Shown here: in pieces, positions 9,158-15,559 of the stretch
Position numbering within the stretch: the first letter of the stretch is position 1
How the letters are laid out: every line of letters begins with the position of its first letter
NCBI GenBank assembly: GCA_004298065.1
Contig: SCRL01000038.1
Span: 1 to 41,367 of the forward strand
Reading direction: 5' to 3'
DNA from: Gammaproteobacteria bacterium
GTDB lineage: Bacteria > Pseudomonadota > Gammaproteobacteria > Acidiferrobacterales > Sulfurifustaceae
Length of the DNA stretch: 41,367 nucleotides
Program-made: the position numbers and the translations under genes
The notes under the pieces: generated by a model
Told to the model about the DNA's origin: nothing
Databases searched by the model: none
Seen by the model: only the letters and a program-made list of their open reading frames with translations

Positions 9158-9799
9158 CTATGGGACCAGAAACTTTAGCATCCATTCTTTCCGGTGCGGT
9201 CCTTTAAAGTGCAGGACGAATTTGTTACTGACATCTTCATCCTGTGTACGTGGAGTGTAGTTATAAATATCGCACGGAAATTCTTTAAGTTTGAGATCGG
9301 TGGTATCCGCAGCTACCTTGATGGAGACTTGGTCGCCCCACCACTCCTGATCCTGCTTCGGCAGCGTTAGACAGTGTTCATAGGCTTTATTCCAGAATGG
9401 TATTCCCGATGCTCGGGAAAACATTACGCCCGTGTTGTACGGCATTTCAGCAGCCAAGTCATATCCATTCAGGTCTCTTACCGGCTTGTAACGCCGGGTC
9501 AGGCCGATATCGAAATCCTCTGAAAAGACCGGGGACAAATCCTTCTGAACGATGATATCGGTATCGAGAAACACGACATCGGTTGGCGGGAAATCTTTCA
9601 AGTGCAACAGCCGGTAGGGCATTAGGAATCGGCCATCGTAACGCTTGCGGATCACGTCATTAACACCCGTAACCGGTTTGGTATCGGTATCCGTCATTTG
9701 GACGATTCGTGCGCCAGGCATTACAGCCTTCACCGAGGCAACCATGATCTGCGCCTCTTTCGATATGCGGCCCACATGAAGAAATCCAACTGTCAGCAT
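9158..9799 (-). CDS. GT8-like glycosyltransferase
   Basis: The 213-residue protein has a nucleotide-sugar glycosyltransferase layout. The metal-binding DXD motif is D79-T80-D81 in VVFLDTDIIV. A MPYNTGVMF segment follows, and the protein ends with a LHFKGPHRKEW segment like the C-terminal HxxGxxKPW motif of glycosyltransferase family 8. It lacks a signal peptide and should act in the cytoplasm. The substrate is unknown. The gene is AT-richer than the core genes and has about 190-220 bases of low-GC spacer on each side, which suggests acquisition. Its neighbours point to modification of the RTX protein or of a surface glycan, but this is inference. Confidence 0.8.
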   Translation of the reverse strand: MLTVGFLHVGRISKEAQIMVASVKAVMPGARIVQMTDTDTKPVTGVNDVIRKRYDGRFLMPYRLLHLKDFPPTDVVFLDTDIIVQKDLSPVFSEDFDIGLTRRYKPVRDLNGYDLAAEMPYNTGVMFSRASGIPFWNKAYEHCLTLPKQDQEWWGDQVSIKVAADTTDLKLKEFPCDIYNYTPRTQDEDVSNKFVLHFKGPHRKEWMLKFLVP

Positions 9800-10020
9800 G
9801 AAACTTTATCTCTATTAGACGTCGTGATGGTAACTCGGAGTAGAAGTTGTTTCAAAAATCTCCCATGAAAAATAGAGATAGATTGAAACACCATCTTTCC
9901 ATGGACACATGGTTAGGGAGTGGCCTAGAGAGAATATTTTCATATCTATCACCCTGTAACCGAGTTGTAATGATGCTCATCATTCTCCGTGACAATTTCT
10001 TGTATAAGCCGTCGATGTGT

Positions 10021-10314
10021 CTATTTCTTCGCCTCAACCTTTCCTTCAAGTTCCTTAACTTTCTTCGCCATCCCCTCGATCACGGCGGCTTGCTGCGCAT
10101 AGGCGCGCACGAGCTGGCGGGTGGTGTCGGTCAGACCCTTGAGCGCGACGGTGAGATCATCTTTGCGCGTGTTGATCGCGTCGATCTGCATCATCACGAG
10201 CTTGGCGATGTCCTCGGGATTGGAAATCGTACGTGGGTTCCCCGCGCCCTGGGGAGCGGCTTTTGCCGGAGTTGCGCCGTTGCCCTTGGCAGTAGTGGTA
10301 GCGTTGTCGGTCAT
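10021..10314 (-). CDS. small coiled-coil protein downstream of hlyD
   Basis: The 97-residue protein starts at ATG 10314 with AAAGGAG seven bases upstream. The first 30 residues are Ala/Thr/Gly-rich and disordered. From about residue 32 the chain looks helical and amphipathic (ISNPEDIAKLVMMQIDAI), ending in a Lys/Glu-rich heptad stretch (KKVKELEGKVEAKK) likely to form a coiled coil. It has no signal or membrane segment. It follows the membrane fusion protein gene after a GC-rich hairpin, in the same direction. The family is not recognised. It could be a small cytoplasmic accessory of the exporter. Confidence 0.8.
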   Translation of the reverse strand: MTDNATTTAKGNGATPAKAAPQGAGNPRTISNPEDIAKLVMMQIDAINTRKDDLTVALKGLTDTTRQLVRAYAQQAAVIEGMAKKVKELEGKVEAKK

Positions 10315-10344
10315 GGTGTTCTCCTTTGGTTAAGTTTGAGTTGG

Positions 10345-10385
10345 CCCCTCACCCCTGCCCTCTCCCCAGAGGGGAGAGGGTGAGT
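10345..10385. repeat. GC-rich palindromic element, copy A
   Basis: A perfect 10-bp stem CCCTCTCCCC/GGGGAGAGGG (10358-10367 and 10371-10380) closes a 3-base AGA loop and is flanked by CCCCTCACCCC and TGAGT. It lies between the hlyD-like stop and the small coiled-coil gene. It has no T-run, so it is not a classical intrinsic terminator. Confidence 0.85.
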
Positions 10386-10403
10386 TGGTGGGTGAATCTT
10401 TTG

Positions 10404-11843
10404 TTATCTCTCTCGGATGCTTTCTTGCGCCCCTTTCAATAACGGGCTCAGGAAATATTCGATAATCCGGCGGCTGCCGGTCTTGATCTCGACGGTCACG
10501 GTCATGCCGGGGGTGAGGGTCACGTCCTTGTCGTTCTCGACGCGAATACTCGATTTCGCCATGGCGACGCGCGCGCTGTAGACGTAGCCGACCTTGTCGA
10601 GCGGCACGGCGTCCTTCGAGAGCGCCAGCACCCTGCCCTCGATGATGCCGTAACGGGTGAACGGAAAGCTCTCGACCTTGATCTCGGCTTGCTGGTTCTC
10701 CTCGACGAAGCCGATGTCCTTGTTCTCGACGAACGCCTCGATTTCGAGGTTAGCGCCCTCGACCGGTGCGATGACCATGAGCTGTTGCGCCGGGGTGACC
10801 ACGCCGCCGACGGTGTGCACCGCGAGCTGCTGCACCACGCCGTCGATGGACGCCGTCAAGTGTTGCTGGCTTGCGCGGGTACCGGCCTTGGCGAGTTCTT
10901 GCGCGAGCGAATGCACCCGGGTTTCGGCGGCGGACAGGGCCCCGGCGTGTTCCTGCGATTTGGCCGCGCGGGCCTGTTCGGCTTCCAGGTACTGCATCCG
11001 CGAAACCATTTGCTTGTCCAGAAGCTTTTTGAACGCTTCGGTCTTGGCCGTGAGCGCCTGCAATTCGGAAAGCTGGTCGCGCAGCTGGTTGCGCTGGATT
11101 TGCACGAACGCGGCATCGGCGCCCGCTGGGGCTTCGAACGTGCTCTTGCCCAACAGCAGCGCCCGCAGGCGAGCGACTTCAACCTTCGCCGCCAAATGCT
11201 CGTTTTCCAGACGGCTGCGGTCGGAACCGGCACCGGCATCGAGCTCGATCAATACGTCTCCCCGCTTCACCCGCTGGCCGTCGCGCACGTGGATCGCCCG
11301 GATGACGCCATTTTCGAGCGGCTGGATGACCTTGGAGCGGTCGTTGGGCACGATCTTGCCCTGGGCGATGGCGACGATGTCGATTTTGCCGATCAGCGCC
11401 CACAACAGCGCCAGCCCAAAGAGCCACATGATGGTGCGCGCGATCGTGCGCCCGAGGGGCGAGGCCGGCGACTCCTGCACCTCCAGCACCGCCGGCAGGA
11501 ATTCAAGCTCCCTGCCCTTCGGCGCCGCCACCGGCGTCTGGCGCTTCTCCTCTTCCCAGGCGGTGCGCCACGCTTCGACATGGCGGCTGACATAGGCGCG
11601 ACACGGGGTAACGACCTTTTCATTCGCCTTGGCCACCGGCGGCAAGGCCGCCAACGGCTTCCCGGTGGCCACGAGCCCCGGCTTCAGTACGCGCCAAGTG
11701 CCGCAAGCAATCCGCCACGACCAGCGTAGGCTGAATGCCGTAGCCTTCCCTAGCCTGTCACCGGCGCGCTCCAGCAGGCGAGCAACATGCTGCAACTGTT
11801 TCTCCCAGCGCCGGTCGTTTTTTGTTTGCCCCTGTTCAGTCAT
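10404..11843 (-). CDS. type I secretion membrane fusion protein (HlyD family)
   Basis: The 479-residue protein is the periplasmic adaptor that links the ABC transporter to a TolC-type outer membrane channel. It has an unusually long cytoplasmic N-terminus (about 130 residues), one membrane segment (MWLFGLALLWALIG), then the barrel/lipoyl region (KVIQPLENGVIRAIHVRDGQ), a long coiled-coil hairpin (about 210-320), the second lipoyl half (ASIDGVVQQLAV) and a C-terminal beta domain ending LTPGMTVTVEIKTGSRRI, typical of HlyD. Its ATG overlaps the end of the DUF559 gene by 8 bases, and no strong ribosome binding site precedes it, so translation is probably coupled to that gene. It is followed by a palindromic element and the small coiled-coil gene. 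Confidence 0.93.
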   Translation of the reverse strand: MTEQGQTKNDRRWEKQLQHVARLLERAGDRLGKATAFSLRWSWRIACGTWRVLKPGLVATGKPLAALPPVAKANEKVVTPCRAYVSRHVEAWRTAWEEEKRQTPVAAPKGRELEFLPAVLEVQESPASPLGRTIARTIMWLFGLALLWALIGKIDIVAIAQGKIVPNDRSKVIQPLENGVIRAIHVRDGQRVKRGDVLIELDAGAGSDRSRLENEHLAAKVEVARLRALLLGKSTFEAPAGADAAFVQIQRNQLRDQLSELQALTAKTEAFKKLLDKQMVSRMQYLEAEQARAAKSQEHAGALSAAETRVHSLAQELAKAGTRASQQHLTASIDGVVQQLAVHTVGGVVTPAQQLMVIAPVEGANLEIEAFVENKDIGFVEENQQAEIKVESFPFTRYGIIEGRVLALSKDAVPLDKVGYVYSARVAMAKSSIRVENDKDVTLTPGMTVTVEIKTGSRRIIEYFLSPLLKGAQESIRER

Positions 11844-12273
11844 GGCTGATCAACCGATCGCCACTCACCCCTCCCTCTCCCCATTGGGAGAGGGTGAGAG
11901 CGCATGAAGAACCAATCCGTTCGTCCTTTCGGTGCAGGCGCGCACGTATTTTTGCGAGCACGATATCCGGTGTACGGATAACAGCACTGTTCCAGAACCG
12001 CATAACGTCGAAACCTCTCGATGCGAGATATGCCGTGCGTTGCCGGTCCAGTACTTGCCTGCCGCGATGTGCGTCGCCATCCAGCTCAATTACCAGTCGC
12101 CGGCTTGGACAGGCGAAATCTGCGATATAACGTCCAATTGGATGCTGACGGCGGAATTTGTACCCTATGATCTGGCGGTCGCGTAGCAACTCCCATAACT
12201 GTTCTTCGGCACCGGTTGCGTTGCGGCGGAGATGGCGGGCGGTTTGCTTGATTCGTGCATTACGCACGGTCAC
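11836..12273 (-). CDS. DUF559 (Vsr-like) endonuclease-fold protein
   Basis: The 145-residue product starts at GTG 12273, which overlaps the hlyB-like stop (GTGA), and ends 8 bases inside hlyD. It carries the DUF559 pattern: LRRNATGAEEQLWELLRDR, GYKFRRQHPIGRYIADFAC, RRLVIELDGDAH and FDVMRFWN. D52, E63 and D65 fit the acidic site of the PD-(D/E)XK/Vsr-like nuclease fold. The last about 20 residues are encoded by palindromic copy B, and the start lies in copy C. The family is usually annotated as unknown or 'endonuclease'; its target is not established. Its position between two exporter genes, bounded by palindromes, suggests insertion. Confidence 0.88.
   Translation of the reverse strand: MTVRNARIKQTARHLRRNATGAEEQLWELLRDRQIIGYKFRRQHPIGRYIADFACPSRRLVIELDGDAHRGRQVLDRQRTAYLASRGFDVMRFWNSAVIRTPDIVLAKIRARLHRKDERIGSSCALTLSQWGEGGVSGDRLISHD
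11863..11900. repeat. GC-rich palindromic element, copy B
   Basis: The stem CCCTCTCCC/GGGAGAGGG (11873-11881 and 11886-11894) closes a CATT loop and is flanked by ACTCACCCCT and TGAGAG. It lies within the 3' end of the DUF559 gene and encodes its ALTLSQWGEGG tail, 20 bases before the hlyD start. Confidence 0.85.
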
Positions 12274-14405
12274 CCCCTCACCCCTCCCTCTCCCCCGAGG
12301 GGAGAGGGAGAGTCGGTGGAAAGAACCATTCCACTTTGGTGCTGGTGCAACTGCCAGTAGTACCCCTTCAGGCCTAACAGCTCGTGGTGCGTGCCCTGCT
12401 CGATGATGTTCCCCTTGTCCAGCACGTAGATACGGTCCGCGCTGCGCACCGTGGAGAGACGATGGGCGATGATGATGACCGTGCGGCCCTGACAGATGCT
12501 TGCGAGATTCTGCTGGATGATGCTCTCGGACTCGTAGTCGAGCGCGCTCGTGGCCTCGTCGAAAATGAGCAGCTTGGGGTCGGTGACCAGCGCCCGGGCA
12601 ATGGCGATACGCTGGCGCTGGCCGCCGGAGAGCGTGCAACCGTGCTCGCCGACCACGGTATCGTAGCCCTGCGGCATTTCGAGAATGAAATCGTGCGCCC
12701 CGGCGAGCTTCGCCGCCTCGATCACGCGTTCCAACGGCATGCCGGGCTCGGCGAGCGCGATGTTGTCGCGCACCGAGCGGTTGAACAGGAAGTTCTCCTG
12801 CAACACCACGCCGATCTGCCGGCGCAGCCACGCCGGATCGATCTGCGCAAGGTCCACGCCGTCCACCAGCACCCGCCCCGCCTCCGGCACGTACAGGCGC
12901 TGCACCAGCTTCGCCACCGTGCTCTTGCCCGAGCCCGAGCGCCCGACGACGCCGATGGTCTGCCCGGCGGGAATGTCGAGCGACAGGCGCTTCAGGATTT
13001 CCGGGCCGTCGGGACGATAGCGGAACGTGGCCTGATCGAAGGCGATGTGGCCCTTGAGCGCGGGCAACGTGGCCCGGTTCGGGTTGTACGACGGCTCCGG
13101 CGGGGTGTTGAGCACGTCGCCCAGGCGTTGGAGCGAGATGCCGGCCTGCTGGAACTCCTGCCACAGCTGCACGATGCGAAGCAGCGGTCCGCTCACGCGA
13201 CCGGCGAGCATGTTGAAGGCGATCAGCTGGCCGATGGAGAGATCGCCTGACATGACCAGATGCGCGCCGATCCACAGGATCGCCACCGTGGTGAGCTTAT
13301 TAAGGAATGCCGCGATCTGGCCGGCGATGTTGCCGAGGGTGCCGGTGCGGAAGCTCGCGTGCACGTAGCCGGCGAGCTGCTCGTCCCAGCGCCGCTGCAT
13401 CGCCGGCTCCACTGCCATGGCCTTGACCGTTTCGATGCCGTTGACGGTCTCGACCAGGAAGCTCTGGTTCTCGGCGCCGCGGTTGAACTTCTCGTGCAGG
13501 CGCGCACGGAACACCGGCGTTACCGTGGCCGACAGGAACACGTAGAACGGGATCGTGGCCAGCACCACCAGCGTGAGCCAGCCGCTGTAGAAGAACAGCA
13601 CGGCGATGAACACCACGGTAAACAGCAGGTCGATGACCACCGTGACCGTGGTGCCGGTCAAGAACTGGCGGATGGTCTCAAGCTCGCGCACGCGCGCCAC
13701 GGTGTCGCCCACGCGCCGGGCCTGGAAGTACGCCAACGGCAGCCGCACCAGATGCCGGAACAGCTCGGCGCCGAGGGTGACGTCCAGGCGGCTGGTGGTG
13801 TGCGAGAAGACATAGGTCCGAAGGCCGCCGAGCAGGGTCTCGAACACGATCATGGCCAGCATGCCGAAGCCGATGACGTGCAGCGTGGTGAGCGCCTTGT
13901 GCACCAGCACCTTGTCGATCACCACCTGGAAAAAGAGCGGCGTGAGCAGCGCGAAGAGCTGGAGAAAGAACGACGCCACCAGCACCTCGCCGAAGAGCTT
14001 GCGGTGCTTGACGATGGCCGGGATGAACCAGGTGAAATCGAAGCGCCGATCTTCGGGGCGAAGGCCCGCGCGCTTGGTGAAGAGCAGCAGTCTGCCGTTC
14101 CAGGAGGATTCGAACAGCTCGCGCGGCAGCGCCTGCGGCGCCGCTTCGAGGGGGTCCTGGATCAGTACGCGTTCGGCATCGGTCCGCGCCAGGACCACGT
14201 ACCGGCCATCCTTATATTGTGCGATCGCCGGCAATGGCGTGGCCGCGAGCCGGTCCCAGGCGCTATCGTGCGCGCCGGCCTTGAGGTCGAGGTGCTTGGC
14301 GGCGAGCAGCAGCTCAGTCTCGCCGAACGGTTTGCCGGATTCGCCGAACTGGTGTTTGAGCTGGCCGGCGTCGGCGGGTATGCCGAAGAAACGTGCGAGC
14401 AGCAC
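12270..14405 (-). CDS. type I secretion ABC transporter (HlyB/RtxB-like)
   Basis: The protein is at least 711 residues and fuses a C39-like domain (about 1-120), six predicted membrane helices (about 130-410) and an ATPase domain. The ATPase shows Walker A GRSGSGKST (about 485-495), signature LSGGQRQR (about 590), Walker B LLIFDEATSALD (about 615) and the switch His in IIIAHRLSTV (about 645). It should export the RTX protein using ATP. The N-terminal domain has Thr in the expected Cys position (DTGLACL), so it is a non-cleaving type. The last residues (SPSPLGGEGG) are encoded by palindromic copy C. GTG 14405 falls inside the conserved N-terminus: the frame is open to 14504 and encodes DTGLACL upstream, but without ATG, GTG or TTG. 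ATT at 14462 is a possible start. Confidence 0.93.
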   Translation of the reverse strand: MLLARFFGIPADAGQLKHQFGESGKPFGETELLLAAKHLDLKAGAHDSAWDRLAATPLPAIAQYKDGRYVVLARTDAERVLIQDPLEAAPQALPRELFESSWNGRLLLFTKRAGLRPEDRRFDFTWFIPAIVKHRKLFGEVLVASFFLQLFALLTPLFFQVVIDKVLVHKALTTLHVIGFGMLAMIVFETLLGGLRTYVFSHTTSRLDVTLGAELFRHLVRLPLAYFQARRVGDTVARVRELETIRQFLTGTTVTVVIDLLFTVVFIAVLFFYSGWLTLVVLATIPFYVFLSATVTPVFRARLHEKFNRGAENQSFLVETVNGIETVKAMAVEPAMQRRWDEQLAGYVHASFRTGTLGNIAGQIAAFLNKLTTVAILWIGAHLVMSGDLSIGQLIAFNMLAGRVSGPLLRIVQLWQEFQQAGISLQRLGDVLNTPPEPSYNPNRATLPALKGHIAFDQATFRYRPDGPEILKRLSLDIPAGQTIGVVGRSGSGKSTVAKLVQRLYVPEAGRVLVDGVDLAQIDPAWLRRQIGVVLQENFLFNRSVRDNIALAEPGMPLERVIEAAKLAGAHDFILEMPQGYDTVVGEHGCTLSGGQRQRIAIARALVTDPKLLIFDEATSALDYESESIIQQNLASICQGRTVIIIAHRLSTVRSADRIYVLDKGNIIEQGTHHELLGLKGYYWQLHQHQSGMVLSTDSPSPLGGEGGVRG
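12273..12312. repeat. GC-rich palindromic element, copy C
   Basis: A perfect 10-bp stem CCCTCTCCCC/GGGGAGAGGG (12286-12295 and 12299-12308) closes a CGA loop and is flanked by CACCCCCTCACCCCT. It encodes the C-terminal tail of the ABC transporter and overlaps the GTG start of the DUF559 gene. Confidence 0.85.
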
Positions 14406-14567
14406 GAGACATGCGAGTCCCGTGTCGACCGACTGAGCCGCACTGAGCGAATGCGGAGAAATGGGATCCCTACCCTTGGGCGGCTCCTGCCGCTCCTTCT
14501 GTTCTTACAGCTTGTTATTTTCTTGCTGTGAAACAGTTCCCGGCGCTATGGTTCCTGCGCCTTGATA

Positions 14568-14581
14568 GCGGTATTTACCGC
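14568..14581. promoter_or_regulatory. inverted repeat upstream of the type I secretion operon
   Basis: Arms GCGGTA/TACCGC around TT form a 14-base near-palindrome, about 100 bases before the transporter's first plausible codon. The outer bases CCTTG/CAAGG extend it imperfectly. It could be an operator for the operon or a hairpin in its leader. No regulator is identified. Confidence 0.3.
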
Positions 14582-14685
14582 AAGGTTGCCGGGTGAACAA
14601 TGGGTGGTTTCTTATGGGGGTGAAATAAGCGATAGGAAAATCAGAAGCAGCGCCCGGGGCTGGGAACTGCACATGCATAAAAAGA

Positions 14686-14759
14686 TGGAGGCTGGGGTCG
14701 GAATTGAACCGGCGTACACGGATTTGCAGTCCGCTGCATGACCACTCTGCCACCCAGCC
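14686..14759 (-). tRNA. tRNA-Cys (GCA)
   Basis: The 74-base cloverleaf starts GGCTGGGTGGCAGAGTGG, has the anticodon loop CTGCAAA (GCA), the T-arm GGTTCAATTCC and an encoded CCA end. It lies downstream of tRNA-Gly, as in the enterobacterial glyW-cysT-leuZ cluster, but no tRNA-Leu follows. Instead the secretion cluster begins here. Confidence 0.96.
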
Positions 14760-14771
14760 GCGAGGGGCACC

Positions 14772-14806
14772 AAAAAAAATCGGGGAAGCGGCGATCCGGC
14801 TTCCCC
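14772..14806 (-). terminator. intrinsic terminator between tRNA-Gly and tRNA-Cys
   Basis: On the minus strand an 8-bp stem GGGGAAGC/GCTTCCCC with a 9-base loop is followed by C, G, A and a run of eight T. This is a classical Rho-independent terminator for the tRNA-Gly transcript. It leaves only 12 bases before tRNA-Cys. Confidence 0.8.
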
Positions 14807-14814
14807 TTGGGATT

Positions 14815-14890
14815 TGGAGCGGGCAAAGGGGCTCGAACCCTCGGCCTCGACCTTGGCAAGGTCGCGCTCTACCAACTGAGCTATGCCCGC
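14815..14890 (-). tRNA. tRNA-Gly (GCC)
   Basis: The 76-base cloverleaf starts GCGGGCATAGCTCAGTTGG, has the anticodon loop TTGCCAA (GCC), the T-arm GGGTTCGAGCCC and an encoded CCA end. It lies 36 bases after pgsA, matching the pgsA-glyW order of E. coli. Confidence 0.97.
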
Positions 14891-14926
14891 GAAAGAACGG
14901 CTATTTTAAGCTCCCGCCGGGGCGAG

Positions 14927-15553
14927 TCAAGGACGTCCGCCCTTCCCCGGACCGGGGTTTTCCGGTTGCCGGACCGGCACGGTGAAAAAATTCGGCCATG
15001 CGGCGCGCAGGTACAGGATCATGGACCACAGCGTCAGGATCGCCGCCAGGCTCAGCAACACCTCGCCCACCTGGAACGTCGGCAGTGAGCCGATCTTGTG
15101 GCGCCACAGCAAGAACGGGATTGCCACCATCTGCGACGCGGTCTTGACCTTGCCGAGAACCGACACCGCCACGTGCGAGCGTTTGCCGACCTCGGCCATC
15201 CATTCACGCAACGCCGACACCGTGATCTCGCGCCCCAGAATTACGATCACCACCACCTCGAACAGGCGCGTGTCCCAGACGTAGGCGAGCACGTTCGGAT
15301 CCGACACCAGCAGCACCAGCGCCGCCGCGACCATCAGTTTGTCAGCCACCGGGTCGAGGAACGCGCCGAAATGCGAGTGCTGGCTGAGCTTGCGCGCAAG
15401 CCAGCCGTCGAGCCAGTCGGTGATCGCCGCGAGGATGAACAGCACCGTCGCCAGCTCCCGCCCCCACGGGCGCGGCCAGTAATAGGCGATGACGAACAGC
15501 GGAATCAGCACAAGCCGCAGCACGGTCAGCAGGTTGGGTGCGTTCCAGATCAT
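14927..15553 (-). CDS. pgsA: CDP-diacylglycerol--glycerol-3-phosphate 3-phosphatidyltransferase
   Basis: The 208-residue inner membrane enzyme makes phosphatidylglycerophosphate from CDP-diacylglycerol and glycerol-3-phosphate, the first committed step to phosphatidylglycerol and cardiolipin. The complete CDP-alcohol phosphotransferase signature is present: D49-G50, A53-R54, G63, D67 and D71. Several hydrophobic segments flank it. The ATG at 15553 is 6 bases after uvrC, so the two are co-transcribed, as in many gammaproteobacteria. The C-terminus is a little longer than the E. coli protein and Pro/Gly-rich. Confidence 0.96.
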   Translation of the reverse strand: MIWNAPNLLTVLRLVLIPLFVIAYYWPRPWGRELATVLFILAAITDWLDGWLARKLSQHSHFGAFLDPVADKLMVAAALVLLVSDPNVLAYVWDTRLFEVVVIVILGREITVSALREWMAEVGKRSHVAVSVLGKVKTASQMVAIPFLLWRHKIGSLPTFQVGEVLLSLAAILTLWSMILYLRAAWPNFFTVPVRQPENPGPGKGGRP

Positions 15554-15559
15554 GTTTCG

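Noticed and set aside
9852-10049. A 65-codon minus-strand frame between the coiled-coil and glycosyltransferase genes
   Set aside because: It starts inside the coiled-coil gene in another frame, in AT-rich spacer, without a ribosome binding site or recognisable sequence.
10689-11729. A 346-codon plus-strand open frame
   Set aside because: It is antisense to the HlyD-family gene and has no ribosome binding site or recognisable motif.
11836-13275. A 479-codon minus-strand frame that would extend the DUF559 protein
   Set aside because: The upstream part is an out-of-frame reading of the ABC transporter gene; the GTG at 12273 overlaps the transporter stop and gives a normal DUF559 protein.
13260-14531. 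A 423-codon plus-strand open frame
   Set aside because: It is antisense to the ABC transporter gene; composition is unlike a real protein and no start signal is seen.
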